Counted from the stretch's first letter, positions 18,981 through 29,242 are shown. The stretch: DNA of 64,000 nucleotides from Pseudovibrio sp. Alg231-02 (GCF_900143565.1 NZ_FREX01000010.1:71015-135014), one strand, 5' to 3'. The notes: a model not told the origin generated them from the letters alone. Numbers and translations are program-made.

Positions 18981-20906
18981 TTAGATGACCCAGGTATTGT
19001 CCGAGCCAATATAGCCATCTTTAAGCAGGCGGTCGACGATCTCATCAGCCAGAGCCTCAACAGTGCGCCCTGCAGTTTTCAGATGCAGTTCCGGAGCCTC
19101 AGGGGCTTCATAAGCACTATCTATCCCGGTAAAGTTGGAAATCTCACCTTTCCGGGCTTTGGCATAAAGTCCCTTAGGGTCACGTGTTTCACACTCTTCT
19201 AGAGTTGTATCGACAAAGATTTCAAAGAACTCGTCCGTATTCAGCAAATCACGAGCAAGCTGACGTTCAGCCTTAAATGGCGAGATAAAGGAAACCAGCG
19301 TGATCAACCCTGCGTCCACAAAGAGTCTTGATGTCTCAGCAACTCGGCGGATGTTTTCAACGCGATCAGCATCGGTAAATCCAAGATCTTTATTCAGACC
19401 ATGACGAACATTATCGCCATCAAGCAGATAGGTATGCCGTCCAAGGCTCAGGAGCTTCTGTTCCACCGCATTCGCGATGGTCGACTTCCCTGAACCTGAA
19501 AGCCCTGTAAACCAGAGAACTGCAGGCTTCTGCCCTTTAAGACCGCCACGCGCTTTCTTGTTCACATCCAGGGCTTGGCGATGAACGTTAGTTGCCCGTC
19601 GCAATCCAAACCAGATCAGACCAGCAGCAACAGTCTCATTCGTCATTCTGTCGATGAGAATAAAGCTGCCAGTATCCCGGTTTGCTTCATATGGGTCGAA
19701 CGCAATTGCTTCAGAAAGCGCCAAATTACAAAATGCAATCTCATTAAGAGCCAGCTGCTTTGCCGCATGATGATCAAACGTGTTCACATCTACCTTGTGT
19801 TTGATCTCAGTAACACTTGCCCCGATGGTTTTAGTACCACACTTCAAAAGGTAGGGACGCCCCGGCAACATTGCATTTTCAGACATCCAGATCAGATGAG
19901 CGGCAAACTGGTCACTTACATCAGGTCGTGAGTGCGCTGGCGCCAGAACATCGCCACGAGAAATATCGATCTCATCGGCTAAGGTCAGAGTAACCGACTG
20001 ACCATCATCAGCTCGCAGCTGATCACCATCCATGGTGACAATCTTTTCAACGCGACTGGTTTTGCCAGATTGAGCAACGACAACTTCATCACCCACATTA
20101 ACAGATCCGCCACGAACAGTGCCGCTATATCCGCGAAAATCCAGATTTGGACGGTTCACCCACTGAACTGGAAAACGGAACGCTGCTTCACTGTGCTCTT
20201 CACCAAGTTCAACATTTTCAAGGTGTTCAAGCAAAGTCGGACCAGTAAACCAACTGAGCTTCTCGCTATTGGTGGTTACATTGTCACCAAAACGCGCTGA
20301 AAGCGGAATGACTTCGCTACTGTCAAAATCAAAACCAGATGAGAAGCTCTCAAAGTCCGCTTTGATTTCATCAAACCGCTTTTGGTCATAGTCAACAAGG
20401 TCAATCTTGTTGACCGCCAGAACCACATGACGCACGCCCAACAAAGATGCAATAAATGCATGACGACGTGTCTGCGTTAGCAGTCCATTGCGCGCATCAA
20501 CCAACAAAATTGCAAGATCTGCCGTTGACGCCCCGGTCGCCATGTTCCGCGTATACTGTTCATGCCCAGGTGTATCAGCAACAATAAACTTCCGTTTTTC
20601 AGTCGAGAAAAAGCGGTAAGCAACATCAATCGTGATCCCCTGCTCCCGCTCAGCCTCAAGGCCATCAACGAGCAACGCAAGATCAATTTCATCTGCAACA
20701 GTTCCGTGCTTGCGGCTATCTTTCTCAAGCGCTGCCAGCTGATCCTCAAAAATCAGCTTGGTGTCGTAGAGCAAGCGACCAATAAGCGTGGACTTTCCAT
20801 CATCGACACTGCCGCAAGTCAAAAACCGCAGGAAACTTTTGGACTCTTGTGAGTTGATATAGGTGGACAGATCAAATGCTTCTGCCACTGGCGCGATCTT
20901 GTTCAT
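18981..20906 (-). CDS. cysNC: bifunctional sulfate adenylyltransferase large subunit / APS kinase
   Basis: A 641-residue fusion. The N-terminal CysN GTPase drives ATP sulfurylase: [15 protein letters not shown] (32-46) is G1, [11 protein letters not shown] the switch region, [13 protein letters not shown]3, and NKIDL G4, followed by two beta-barrel domains. From about residue 460 the CysC part phosphorylates adenosine phosphosulfate to PAPS, with P-loop [29 protein letters not shown], and [14 protein letters not shown]. The fusion is of the NodQ type. Its ATG directly abuts the cysD stop (TAAATG), indicating translational coupling. Together with cysD and cysQ it makes and manages PAPS for sulfate assimilation or sulfation. 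Confidence 0.95.
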   Translation of the reverse strand: MNKIAPVAEAFDLSTYINSQESKSFLRFLTCGSVDDGKSTLIGRLLYDTKLIFEDQLAALEKDSRKHGTVADEIDLALLVDGLEAEREQGITIDVAYRFFSTEKRKFIVADTPGHEQYTRNMATGASTADLAILLVDARNGLLTQTRRHAFIASLLGVRHVVLAVNKIDLVDYDQKRFDEIKADFESFSSGFDFDSSEVIPLSARFGDNVTTNSEKLSWFTGPTLLEHLENVELGEEHSEAAFRFPVQWVNRPNLDFRGYSGTVRGGSVNVGDEVVVAQSGKTSRVEKIVTMDGDQLRADDGQSVTLTLADEIDISRGDVLAPAHSRPDVSDQFAAHLIWMSENAMLPGRPYLLKCGTKTIGASVTEIKHKVDVNTFDHHAAKQLALNEIAFCNLALSEAIAFDPYEANRDTGSFILIDRMTNETVAAGLIWFGLRRATNVHRQALDVNKKARGGLKGQKPAVLWFTGLSGSGKSTIANAVEQKLLSLGRHTYLLDGDNVRHGLNKDLGFTDADRVENIRRVAETSRLFVDAGLITLVSFISPFKAERQLARDLLNTDEFFEIFVDTTLEECETRDPKGLYAKARKGEISNFTGIDSAYEAPEAPELHLKTAGRTVEALADEIVDRLLKDGYIGSDNTWVI

Positions 20907-21815
20907 TTAGAAATACCCCTCACGCTTCTTCTTTTCCATTGAGCCGGAGCTGTCATGATCAATCAGGCGACCACTACGTTCAGATGTGCGTGCAATGAGC
21001 ATCTCACTCACAATATCTTCAAGAGTGTCAGCAGTGGATTCCACAGCCCCTGTCAGCGGATAACATCCAAGAGTTCTGAAACGAACATCCCGTTGCTCAA
21101 CTTTCTCACCTGGTTCCAGACGAAAGCGATCATCATCCAGCATCAATAAAGTGCCATCCCGCTCAACCACGGGTCGCTTGGCAGAGAAGTAGAGAGGTAC
21201 AATTTCGATGCCTTCAGCCAGAATGTACTGCCAGATGTCCAGCTCAGTCCAATTGGAGAGCGGGAATGCGCGAATAGATTCACCTTTGGCAATCCGACCG
21301 TTATAAAGTGACCACAGTTCCGGGCGCTGGTTCTTAGGATCCCAACCATGGCTCGCAGAACGGAACGAAAAAACGCGTTCTTTTGCGCGCGATTTTTCTT
21401 CATCACGCCGCGCACCACCGAAAGCTGCATCAAATTTGTATTGCGTAAGCGCTTCTTTCAGCGCTTCCGTTTTCATGATGTGCGTATAATTGGAGCTGCC
21501 GTGATCAAATGGATTAATGTTGTTTTTGACGCCTTCTTCGTTCGTGTGAACGATCAGATCCAGTCCATACTTATCTACCGTGTAATCACGGAAAGTGATC
21601 ATCTCCTGAAACTTCCACGTGGTATCCACGTGCAGTAGAGGAAATGGAGGCTTGGAAGGATAGAAGGCTTTAAGAGCAAGGTGCAGCATCACCGCGCTGT
21701 CTTTACCAATGGAGTAAAGCATCACAGGGTTGTCAAACTCTGCCGCTACCTCGCGAATAATATGAATGCTCTCGTTTTCTAGTCGTCGCAAATGCGACTG
21801 GCTATCAATGCCCAT
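20907..21815 (-). CDS. cysD: sulfate adenylyltransferase small subunit
   Basis: The catalytic subunit of ATP sulfurylase, which forms adenosine phosphosulfate from ATP and sulfate. It belongs to the PP-loop family: [11 protein letters not shown] (near residue 35) is the SGGKDS-like loop, with [29 protein letters not shown] and [15 protein letters not shown] as further CysD blocks, and [13 protein letters not shown] and REGYF at the end. The ATG at 21815 has GGAG 6 bases upstream; a TTG four codons earlier (21827) is less likely. It lies between cysQ (71 bases upstream) and cysNC (abutting). Confidence 0.95.
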   Translation of the reverse strand: MGIDSQSHLRRLENESIHIIREVAAEFDNPVMLYSIGKDSAVMLHLALKAFYPSKPPFPLLHVDTTWKFQEMITFRDYTVDKYGLDLIVHTNEEGVKNNINPFDHGSSNYTHIMKTEALKEALTQYKFDAAFGGARRDEEKSRAKERVFSFRSASHGWDPKNQRPELWSLYNGRIAKGESIRAFPLSNWTELDIWQYILAEGIEIVPLYFSAKRPVVERDGTLLMLDDDRFRLEPGEKVEQRDVRFRTLGCYPLTGAVESTADTLEDIVSEMLIARTSERSGRLIDHDSSGSMEKKKREGYF

Positions 21816-21886
21816 CACGGTCTCCAAAGGACGTGTCGTTAAGTCTTGATCCAGAGTTTAACGGTTGAGCATTGATGCGCCGAAGC

Positions 21887-22696
21887 TTACCAACCCGACC
21901 TTAAGCCATAATGGGAAATAATTTTTTCGTCTGCGACCGCAAGGAAGCAAGGATTTGCGAAAGGCTTGCCTTGAGGCGTTTCCAGCTTGCCATATTCAAG
22001 TGGCTCTCCGCCTTCCACTATAACGCTTCCCCCAGCTGCACACAGAATTGCCTGTCCAGCAGCTGTGTCCCACTCCATCGTTGGCCCCATGCGTGGATAG
22101 AAATCTGCCTTACCCTCCGCAAGACGACAAAATTTCAAAGAAGAACCCGCGGCTATAATTGAAGAGTTCTCTAGCTTTGAAATGAGGGTATTGGTTTTCT
22201 CACAGCGATGCGAACGACTTGCCAGAACTAACAGTTCCTCAGAAACCGCCTTACAACTCATTTGAGATTCATCACCCCACTCAAGACCCTTTGCATCAGC
22301 ACGAAAGGCACCTTTGTTATCTTCTCCCCAAAATAACTCACCAGTTGCAGGGGCATAAATAACTCCTTTTGTCGGTTTGCCGTTCTCAATCAAAGCAATA
22401 TTGACAGTGAACTCTCCGTTCCTGTTGATGAATTCCTTCGTACCATCAAGTGGGTCAACAAGAATGAAACAAGAACCTGTTTCAGGCATGACCCCGGCCT
22501 CCATAGATTCTTCAGCGATGACTGGTATCTGAGGACACAAAACAGCTAGATGTTTCAGAATTATCTCCTCCGCCTGCTGGTCAGCAACCGTGACCGGTGA
22601 CCCGTCTCCCTTTTTTTTTGACTGAACGTCCTCTCCATAAATCCCCAGAATTCGTTGTCCGGCTTCCAATGCCGCAAGCTTAAAACCTTCAATCAC
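21887..22696 (-). CDS. cysQ: 3'(2'),5'-bisphosphate nucleotidase
   Basis: Removes the 3'-phosphate from PAP, the by-product of PAPS-using reductases or sulfotransferases, and so relieves their inhibition. The inositol monophosphatase-type metal site is visible: VIAEES (58-63), LVDPLDGTKEFINRNGEF (about 79-96), and EWDTAAGQAIL near residue 208. Length 269 is normal. A GTG start follows AGAGG by 8 bases. It is first in an apparent cysQ-cysD-cysNC operon, placing PAPS synthesis and PAP recycling under one promoter, which lies in the divergent gap shared with galU. Confidence 0.92.
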   Translation of the reverse strand: MIEGFKLAALEAGQRILGIYGEDVQSKKKGDGSPVTVADQQAEEIILKHLAVLCPQIPVIAEESMEAGVMPETGSCFILVDPLDGTKEFINRNGEFTVNIALIENGKPTKGVIYAPATGELFWGEDNKGAFRADAKGLEWGDESQMSCKAVSEELLVLASRSHRCEKTNTLISKLENSSIIAAGSSLKFCRLAEGKADFYPRMGPTMEWDTAAGQAILCAAGGSVIVEGGEPLEYGKLETPQGKPFANPCFLAVADEKIISHYGLRSGW

Positions 22697-22740
22697 AATT
22701 ATACCTCTGATTGCATCTTGTTCATTCGGAAGTAACTTTT

Positions 22741-22755
22741 AGAACAGCATGTTCT
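22741..22755. promoter_or_regulatory. palindrome in the cysQ/galU divergent region
   Basis: AGAACA-GCA-TGTTCT is a perfect six-base inverted repeat about 45 bases upstream of cysQ. The symmetric half-sites look like an operator for a dimeric regulator. No regulator is encoded nearby. It does not match the GTTC-N7-GTTC SOS box. Confidence 0.4.
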
Positions 22756-22851
22756 GGAGAAACAAGAGAGCTTCACAATTTCGCGATAATTGACTGCGAA
22801 TGAACATCTCTAAAGAATGAGTAATTCAAATTTCGGGCAATCGAAGCATTA

Positions 22852-22863
22852 TGTCCTAGGACA
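22852..22863. promoter_or_regulatory. second palindrome in the cysQ/galU divergent region
   Basis: TGTCCTAGGACA is a perfect 12-base palindrome about 95 bases upstream of galU. It may be an operator; short palindromes can also arise by chance. Confidence 0.3.
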
Positions 22864-22957
22864 AATTCATTTGGTACCATTGACGAGCCTAATTCGCTGC
22901 AGATAAGTGCTAAGAAAATGACTGTTTCGATCTCCTTGACCTAAGGAATTCAAATAT

Positions 22958-23842
22958 ATGACACGTGCGATACGAAAAGCTGTTCTCCCGGTTGCAGGTC
23001 TGGGCACCCGCTTCCTTCCTGCAACAAAAGCCGTTCCAAAAGAAATGCTGACCATTCTGGATCGGCCTATCATCCAATACGTGGTTGATGAAGCTCGCAC
23101 TGCCGGGATTGAGCACATCGTATTTGTAACAGGCAGAAACAAGCAGGTGATCGAAGATCACTTCGATATTGCTTACGAGCTGGAAGAAACTCTGCGTCGC
23201 AGAAACAAAGACCATGCGTTGGAACTTCTTGAAAAGATCCGCCCTTCCGCAGGTACAACCAGTTTCACCCGTCAGCAGGAACCTCTCGGCCTGGGGCATG
23301 CGATCTGGTGTGCACGCGACATCATCGGCAATGAACCTTTCGCTATTTTGCTGCCAGACATGCTGATGAAAGCACCGAAAGGCTGCCTCTCACAAATGGT
23401 AGAGGCCTATGAGAACCATGGCGGCAACATCATCTCAGTTGAGGAAGTGCCGTGGGATCAGACACACAAATACGGCATTGTCGAGCGGGGTGCTCCACGC
23501 ACTGACGACACCTTCTCCATCACAGGTATGGTTGAGAAGCCAGCAGAGGGGACTGCACCATCTAATCTCTACATCAATGGCCGTTATATCCTGCAGCCAG
23601 AGATTTTTGGGCTTCTCGAAAAACAGAGCACCGGTGCCGGTGGTGAAATCCAGCTCACCGATGCCATGCTCACACTGATGGGCCAGCAGGACTTCCACGG
23701 CGTCGAATTCCGTGGAGAAACATACGACTGTGGTTCTCGCTCAGGGTTCTTATCGGCAAATGTCGCTTATGCATTGGATGATTCGGAGCTGGCTGCTCAG
23801 CTACGCCCAATGCTGGACAAGCTTCTTGTAAAAACCAGCTGA
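22958..23842 (+). CDS. galU: UTP-glucose-1-phosphate uridylyltransferase
   Basis: Makes UDP-glucose from UTP and glucose-1-phosphate for exopolysaccharide, LPS and osmoregulated glucans. The 294 residues carry the GalU blocks [19 protein letters not shown] (6-24, nucleotide loop), [27 protein letters not shown], and [10 protein letters not shown] near residue 225. AAGGA lies 8 bases before the ATG. It is followed at 17 bases by an epimerase gene and then by a nucleotide-sugar dehydrogenase, forming a three-gene precursor operon. Confidence 0.95.
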   Translation: MTRAIRKAVLPVAGLGTRFLPATKAVPKEMLTILDRPIIQYVVDEARTAGIEHIVFVTGRNKQVIEDHFDIAYELEETLRRRNKDHALELLEKIRPSAGTTSFTRQQEPLGLGHAIWCARDIIGNEPFAILLPDMLMKAPKGCLSQMVEAYENHGGNIISVEEVPWDQTHKYGIVERGAPRTDDTFSITGMVEKPAEGTAPSNLYINGRYILQPEIFGLLEKQSTGAGGEIQLTDAMLTLMGQQDFHGVEFRGETYDCGSRSGFLSANVAYALDDSELAAQLRPMLDKLLVKTS

Positions 23843-23859
23843 GTATCGGGAAACGTGAA

Positions 23860-24870
23860 ATGGAAAAAGTACTTGTAACAGGCACTGCCGGCTTTATCGG
23901 CAACGCTGTAGCCCTCCGTCTGTTACAAAATGGCTATCATGTCATCGGCCTGGATTGTGTCACAGACTACTATGATGTGACGCTGAAGGAAGAGCGACTG
24001 AAACGCCTCACATCCTCTAACCATTTCACAGAGGAACGGATTAGGCTTGAAGATGCAGAAGCTGTTATGCGCATCTTCAAGCAACATGCACCGTCAAAGA
24101 TCATTCACCTTGCTGCTCAAGCAGGTGTGCGCTACTCGCTGGAAAGCCCTCAATCTTATGTCGATGCAAACGTCACTGGCTTTTTATCTATACTGGAAGG
24201 CGCTCGCGCGCATAATGTAAAGCATCTGGTCTATGCTTCCACCAGCTCTGTCTACGGGCTAGATGAAACGATGCCGTTGTCGACACATCGCGGTGGCAAT
24301 CATCCGGTTTCATTTTATGCTGCGACTAAAAAAGCCAACGAGGCCATGGCCCATTCCTATGCACACCTCTTTGACATCCCTTGCACCGGCCTACGGTTCT
24401 TCACCGTGTACGGTCCTTGGGGGCGCCCAGATATGGCTCTGTTCAAGTTCACCAAAGCTATATTAGAGGGTAAACCTGTCCCTCTGTTCAACCACGGCAA
24501 TATGATCCGCGATTTCACATACGTGGATGATATTGTGGAAGGTATTGTGCGGGTTGCAAACCTTCCGCCAAAACGTACGGATGATTGGGATGGAAAAGCA
24601 GCTGATCCAGCGACCTCCAGCGCACCGTATCAGGTCTTCAACATCGGCAACAGCGATCCGGTTCAGCTAATGGACTATCTTGCCGCCATCGAAGACGCGC
24701 TGGGCATGACCGCAAAGAAAGAGTTCTTACCATTCCAGCCTGGAGACGTTGCAGCCACCTTCGCTGATGTTACGGATCTGATTGAGACAACGGGCTTCAA
24801 ACCGCAAACCTCCGTAAAGGCAGGGGTTGCAAACTTCGTCAAATGGTATCGGGATTACTACAATGTGTAG
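23860..24870 (+). CDS. UDP-glucuronate 4-epimerase-type NAD-dependent epimerase
   Basis: A 336-residue extended SDR enzyme. GTAGFIGNAVALRLL (8-22) is the NAD-binding loop in its GxxGxxG form, STSSVYG supplies the catalytic Ser/Thr, and YAATKK (Y-x3-K) the catalytic pair. The segment DCVTDYYDVTLKEERL and the AAQAGVRYSLESPQSYVDANVTGF block are typical of the LpsL/CapI UDP-glucuronate 4-epimerase group, giving UDP-galacturonate. It is placed between galU and the dehydrogenase, 21 bases from the latter. The exact sugar is inferred from subfamily likeness. Confidence 0.88.
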   Translation: MEKVLVTGTAGFIGNAVALRLLQNGYHVIGLDCVTDYYDVTLKEERLKRLTSSNHFTEERIRLEDAEAVMRIFKQHAPSKIIHLAAQAGVRYSLESPQSYVDANVTGFLSILEGARAHNVKHLVYASTSSVYGLDETMPLSTHRGGNHPVSFYAATKKANEAMAHSYAHLFDIPCTGLRFFTVYGPWGRPDMALFKFTKAILEGKPVPLFNHGNMIRDFTYVDDIVEGIVRVANLPPKRTDDWDGKAADPATSSAPYQVFNIGNSDPVQLMDYLAAIEDALGMTAKKEFLPFQPGDVAATFADVTDLIETTGFKPQTSVKAGVANFVKWYRDYYNV

Positions 24871-24891
24871 GACATCCCAAGGTGCCATTTT

Positions 24892-26178
24892 ATGGAAGAA
24901 ATCGTCTCAGTTGTCGGGCTTGGCTATGTAGGCTTGCCTGTTGCTTGTGCGTTAGCGCATGCAGGTATCAAAACCATTGGTTACGACATAGATCGTCACC
25001 GGGTCCAAGAGCTTCTCGAGGGAAATGACAGAACTGCATCTGTCAGCAAGACGGCTCTTTCTTCCAAAAACCTAACGCTCACGTATTCCGCGCCTGATAT
25101 CAGACAGGCGCGGATCCACATTGTTGCAGTCCCCACTCCAATAAACATCTCCAAACGCCCTGATCTCGGCCCAATCAAAAAAGCCTCCAAAATCGTTGGG
25201 GCCTTCATGAAGCCCAACGACATCGTAGTGTTCGAATCTACAGTCTATCCCGGCGCCACCGAAGAGATCGCGATCCCCCTTTTGCAACGAGAATCCGGCC
25301 TGCGATTTCAGAAGGATTTCCAGATTGGATACTCACCTGAACGGATCAATCCCGGCGATAAAAAACATACACTTTCGAATCTGCTCAAAATCGTTTCAGC
25401 CAGTTCAGAGGATGCACTTGAAACACTGGCCGAGCTGTACGGAAAGATCGTCAAAGCAGGTGTTTACAAAGCCTCATCCATTAAAGTCGCTGAAGCTGCA
25501 AAGGTCATTGAAAATACACAGCGTGATTTGAATATAGCGCTTATGAATGAGCTCTCCATGCTATTTCATGCCATGGATATCGATACTCGCGATGTTCTGG
25601 AAGGTGCTTCAACCAAATGGAACTTCCTGCCATTTCATCCCGGTTTGGTCGGCGGACACTGTATCGGCGTTGACCCTTACTACCTGACAGATAAAGCGCA
25701 CCAGCTTGGTTTCTCCCCTCAGGTCATCCTTGCAGGACGAGGAACCAATGAAAGTATGAGTAGATTCATTGCAACAGAAGTCATTCAGGGGTGCGTAAAA
25801 CTTGCACGCCCTATGCCACCTCGCATTGCCATTTTAGGCATCACATACAAGGCAGACGTGCCTGATACGCGAAATTCCAAAGTAATCGACCTGATTAGAG
25901 AACTGGAACGCTTCGGTGCCCATATCTTCGCTGTTGATCCTTTAGCAGATCCGGAACACACGAAAGATCACTTTGGCGTCGAACTCTACCAGGAAACTCC
26001 GCCAGGTGACTGTGATGCAGTTATTCTGGCTGTCCCCCATCATGCTTTCTTCGAAAACGAAGAACCTTGGCATGTGATGGAGCGGTACTTAAGTGCAGAA
26101 AAAGTCTTTGTGGCCGATCTTCATGGCCTCTTGGAAAGAGAGAAGACACCAGAACATGTGCTTCTATGGCGCCTATAG
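24892..26178 (+). CDS. nucleotide-sugar dehydrogenase, WecC/TviB type
   Basis: A 428-residue UDP-glucose/GDP-mannose dehydrogenase family enzyme that oxidises the C6 hydroxyl of a UDP-sugar to a carboxylate using two NAD+. SVVGLGYVGLPVA (6-18) is the Rossmann motif. VAVPTPIN, ESTVYPGATEE and GYSPERINPGD follow, then KVIENTQRDLNIALMNEL with the active-site region. FHPGLVGGHCIGVDPYYL holds the catalytic cysteine, and GITYKADVPDTRNSK follows. The GGHCIGVDPYYL form and length match the N-acetyl-hexosamine dehydrogenases (TviB/WbpO/WecC) better than UDP-glucose dehydrogenase, so the product is probably a UDP-N-acetyl-hexosaminuronate; this is inference. Confidence 0.88.
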   Translation: MEEIVSVVGLGYVGLPVACALAHAGIKTIGYDIDRHRVQELLEGNDRTASVSKTALSSKNLTLTYSAPDIRQARIHIVAVPTPINISKRPDLGPIKKASKIVGAFMKPNDIVVFESTVYPGATEEIAIPLLQRESGLRFQKDFQIGYSPERINPGDKKHTLSNLLKIVSASSEDALETLAELYGKIVKAGVYKASSIKVAEAAKVIENTQRDLNIALMNELSMLFHAMDIDTRDVLEGASTKWNFLPFHPGLVGGHCIGVDPYYLTDKAHQLGFSPQVILAGRGTNESMSRFIATEVIQGCVKLARPMPPRIAILGITYKADVPDTRNSKVIDLIRELERFGAHIFAVDPLADPEHTKDHFGVELYQETPPGDCDAVILAVPHHAFFENEEPWHVMERYLSAEKVFVADLHGLLEREKTPEHVLLWRL

Positions 26179-26180
26179 AA

Positions 26181-26220
26181 AAGGCTTGGGCATTCACACG
26201 CCCAAGCCTTCGTAGTTTTT
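26181..26220. terminator. bidirectional terminator between the dehydrogenase gene and tgt
   Basis: AAGGCTTGGGC pairs perfectly with GCCCAAGCCTT over an 8-base loop. T-rich tracts lie on both sides, so it can serve both convergent operons. Confidence 0.88.
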
Positions 26221-26234
26221 ATGTTCACTGAACC

Positions 26235-27416
26235 CTATGACCAAACATAAGGCTCCCTGTCACCACGTGCCCAGTCTTCTTTGGTCTGCTGGCGGAATTC
26301 TTCAAATCGACCTTCATCAATCGCATCACGGATGCCCTGCATCAGGTACTGGTAGTAAGCAAGGTTGTTCCAGGTCAACAGCATCGCAGCCAGACCTTCA
26401 TTCACACGCACCAGATGGTGTAGGTAAGCGCGGGAGTATTTGGAAGTTGCTTCACAGTTGGATTGCTCATCCAACGGGCGCGGATCTTCAGAATGGCGCG
26501 CATTCTTCAGGTTCACTTTACCAAATCGGGTATAGGCCAAACCATGACGGCCAGCACGGGTTGGCATCACACAGTCAAACTGATCAATACCACGCGCGAC
26601 ACTTTCCAGAATATCTTCTGGTGTGCCAACACCCATCAGATAACGCGGCTTGTCCTTTGGCATCGCAGGCGTCGTGATCTCCAGCATCTTCAGCATGACG
26701 GCCTGAGGCTCACCAACGGCCAGACCACCAACGGAATAACCTTCCATCGGAAGCTCACCAAGCCGCTGAGCAGATTCAACACGCAGATCCGGCACGTCAC
26801 CGCCCTGAACAATACCGTAAAGGCCCTGCCCCTTTTCTGGGCCGCCCATTTTCTCAAACTGAGCACGGGAGCGTTCAGCCCAACGCAAAGACAATTGCAT
26901 GGCGCGCTCAACTTCATCCCGCTCAGCAGGAAGAGCAATACACTCATCAAGCTGCATCTGGATATCAGAACCAAGCAGGCCCTGAATTTCGACAGAACGC
27001 TCCGGGCTCATGAAATGCTTTGATCCATCATGGTGAGACGAGAAGGTTACGCCTTCTTCTGTCATCTTGCGAAGACCAGACAAGGACATCACCTGGAACC
27101 CACCAGAGTCTGTCAGGATCGTGTGATCCCATCCCATAAATTTGTGCAGGCCACCAAGTTTGGCAATCCGCTCAGCAGTCGGGCGCAGCATCAAATGGTA
27201 TGTGTTACCGAGAACAACATCCGCCCCCAGATCACGCACCTGCTGCGGATACATAGCCTTTACAGTCGCCTGTGTACCAACCGGCATAAACGCAGGTGTA
27301 CGAACCTTGCCGTGCGGCGTTGTAATTTCACCGCGGCGCGCCATGCCATCTGTTTTCAGCAGCTTGAAGGAAAACGGCTTGGTGCCTTGCTGTGTTTCAC
27401 GAGATGTTTCGGTCAT
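26235..27416 (-). CDS. tgt: tRNA-guanine transglycosylase, zinc-site variant
   Basis: Exchanges guanine 34 for preQ1 in GUN-anticodon tRNAs, the step before QueA. TIM-barrel signatures are intact: [14 protein letters not shown] with the catalytic Asp, [29 protein letters not shown], and [13 protein letters not shown]. The usual C-terminal zinc site (C-x-C-x2-C plus His) is not: SNCEAT keeps only Cys321, and the histidine is Asn350 in TWNNL. I recall similar substitutions in other Hyphomicrobiales Tgt proteins, so the enzyme is probably active. The ATG overlaps the queA stop by four bases (ATGA), so translation is coupled. Confidence 0.95.
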   Translation of the reverse strand: MTETSRETQQGTKPFSFKLLKTDGMARRGEITTPHGKVRTPAFMPVGTQATVKAMYPQQVRDLGADVVLGNTYHLMLRPTAERIAKLGGLHKFMGWDHTILTDSGGFQVMSLSGLRKMTEEGVTFSSHHDGSKHFMSPERSVEIQGLLGSDIQMQLDECIALPAERDEVERAMQLSLRWAERSRAQFEKMGGPEKGQGLYGIVQGGDVPDLRVESAQRLGELPMEGYSVGGLAVGEPQAVMLKMLEITTPAMPKDKPRYLMGVGTPEDILESVARGIDQFDCVMPTRAGRHGLAYTRFGKVNLKNARHSEDPRPLDEQSNCEATSKYSRAYLHHLVRVNEGLAAMLLTWNNLAYYQYLMQGIRDAIDEGRFEEFRQQTKEDWARGDREPYVWS

Positions 27417-28498
27417 TTGGAAGCCTTCTTGAACAGCAGCGAGCTGTCTCCATAACTGTAAAAACGGTAGCCAGTGCTGATCGCATGCTCATAAGCAGCG
27501 CGCATTTCGTCCATACCACTCAGCGCACTCACAAGCATAAACAGCGTTGAGCGCGGTAAATGGAAGTTGGTCATCAGCGCATCAATGGCTTTGAACTGAT
27601 AGCCCGGCGTAATGAAAATGTCGGTGCTCTGAGAAATCGGGTTAATCACGCCGTCCTCAGAAACTGAGCTCTCAAGAATGCGCAGTGAAGTTGTACCAAC
27701 AGAAACAATCTTGTTGCCACGGGCACGAACAGCGTTGAGCGCTGCAGCTGTCTCACCGCTGATCTCGCCATACTCAAAGTGCATTTTATGGTCTTCAGTC
27801 TTGTCGGCTTTGACTGGCAAAAACGTGCCAGCGCCCACATGAAGCGTCACGAAGTGTTTCTCAACACCGCGCTCTTCAAGGGCAGCAAACAGCTGGTCCG
27901 TAAAATGCAAGCCAGCAGTGGGTGCAGCAACAGCACCCTCATATTTTGCGTAGATGGTTTGATAGTCTTTGCGATCCTGATCGTCTTCTGCACGTTTGGC
28001 TGCAATGTATGGCGGCAACGGAATGTGCCCCACCTGCGCAATCGCAGCATCCAACTCACCGGCAGAACGGTCAAACTCAAACAGAATGTCACCAGCCTCG
28101 GATTTCTCAGTCACAACAGCAGAAAACTCTGCAGTATCTTTACTTTCCTCATCAAAAGCAAAACGAACAGTATCGCCAACTTTCAGTTTCTTAGCTGGAC
28201 GAACAAAGGCACGCCATTCCTTCGCGCTGGCACGCTGGTGCAATGTCACACCAACTTTTGCCGTCACGCCATCACGCGAGCGGAAGCCAAGCAGCTGTGC
28301 CGGAATAACTTTTGTATCATTAAAGACGAGCGCATCACCCGGCTCTAAAAGATCAGGCAGAGACAGCACCTGATCATCTGTCAGCAGTTGCTCACCATCA
28401 GGACGCACCACCAACATCCGAGAACTATCACGCGGAACTGCCGGGCGGAGCGCAATGTTTTCCGGTGGCAGATCAAAATCAAAATCATCAACCAGCAT
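27413..28498 (-). CDS. queA: S-adenosylmethionine:tRNA ribosyltransferase-isomerase
   Basis: Transfers and isomerises the ribosyl part of AdoMet onto preQ1 in tRNA to make epoxyqueuosine. The start at 28498 gives the canonical N-terminus [19 protein letters not shown]; the longer frame adds 29 unlike residues. Other QueA blocks are [66 protein letters not shown], and [17 protein letters not shown] near the C-terminus. It is followed by tgt with an ATGA overlap and preceded by the two cyclophilin genes on the same strand. Confidence 0.95.
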   Translation of the reverse strand: MLVDDFDFDLPPENIALRPAVPRDSSRMLVVRPDGEQLLTDDQVLSLPDLLEPGDALVFNDTKVIPAQLLGFRSRDGVTAKVGVTLHQRASAKEWRAFVRPAKKLKVGDTVRFAFDEESKDTAEFSAVVTEKSEAGDILFEFDRSAGELDAAIAQVGHIPLPPYIAAKRAEDDQDRKDYQTIYAKYEGAVAAPTAGLHFTDQLFAALEERGVEKHFVTLHVGAGTFLPVKADKTEDHKMHFEYGEISGETAAALNAVRARGNKIVSVGTTSLRILESSVSEDGVINPISQSTDIFITPGYQFKAIDALMTNFHLPRSTLFMLVSALSGMDEMRAAYEHAISTGYRFYSYGDSSLLFKKASK

Positions 28499-28720
28499 AG
28501 GGTATCCAGTTTTACAAAACAGCAAATCAGCGCCGCACAGTATGTGGTCGCCATCTCCGTGCTGTCTTATTGGAATTATTGCCAAATCCGTTTGTATTCT
28601 GCAGGCCTTGCTGTCACCTGTCCCGCAGTCAAACGATTGAAGCCAGAGGGAGATACCTCCTGACGCGATTTAGGTCAACCTGTTTAGAAGAGCGCTGCGT
28701 CCATTTGCATGGCCCCAACA

Positions 28721-28748
28721 AAAAGGCCCGGCAAATTGCCGAGCCTTT
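28721..28748 (-). terminator. terminator between ppiB and queA
   Basis: On the minus strand AAAGGCTCGGCAA faces TTGCCGGGCCTTT, with one G-U pair, followed by a T-run, 24 bases after the ppiB stop. It suggests that queA-tgt are transcribed from their own promoter in 28499-28720. Confidence 0.8.
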
Positions 28749-28771
28749 TGTAATTCACAGTGCGTTCGCTA

Positions 28772-29242
28772 TTAAGCGTCCGCAGCAACCTTCAAAGAGA
28801 CAATCTTATCTGGGTTGGAAACAGGCTCACCACGTTTGATCTTGTCAACGTTGTCCATACCTTCAACAACCTGACCCCATGCGGTGTACTGACCGTCGAG
28901 CCAGGATGCATCGCCGAAGCAGATGAAGAACTGGCTGTCGCCGGAGTTTGGATCCATAGAGCGAGCCATGGAGCAAGTGCCGCGAACGTGTTTCGCATCA
29001 TTGAACTCAGCTTTCAGCTTCTTGCCGGAGCCGCCAGTACCTGTGCCCTGAGGGCAGCCGGTCTGAGCCATGAAGCCGTCAATCACACGGTGGAACACGA
29101 TGCCGTCATAAAAGCCTTCACGTGCGAGCTCTTTAATACGAGCAACGTGGTTAGGTGCCAGGTCAGGACGCAGTTCAATAACAACGTTACCCTGAGTGGT
29201 TTCCAGCAGCAGTGTGTTTTCTGGATCTTTGATATCAGCCAC
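28772..29242 (-). CDS. ppiB: cytosolic cyclophilin-type peptidyl-prolyl isomerase
   Basis: A prolyl cis-trans isomerase of about 156 residues without signal peptide. The GTG at 29242 (AAGGA 7 bases upstream) gives MADIKDPENTLLLETTQG as N-terminus. The active-site block FHRVIDGFMAQTGCPQGTG holds the catalytic Arg and Phe/Met/Gln, and SQFFICFG with WLDGQYTAWG completes the pocket. It lies 46 bases after the paralogous exported cyclophilin gene. The two share a stretch of 22 identical residues around the active site, so they arose by tandem duplication. Confidence 0.94.
   Translation of the reverse strand: MADIKDPENTLLLETTQGNVVIELRPDLAPNHVARIKELAREGFYDGIVFHRVIDGFMAQTGCPQGTGTGGSGKKLKAEFNDAKHVRGTCSMARSMDPNSGDSQFFICFGDASWLDGQYTAWGQVVEGMDNVDKIKRGEPVSNPDKIVSLKVAADA

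Noticed and set aside
22741-22755. AGAACA-GCA-TGTTCT considered as a LexA box
   Set aside because: It is an inverted repeat with GAAC-N5-GTTC spacing, not the alphaproteobacterial GTTC-N7-GTTC direct repeat.
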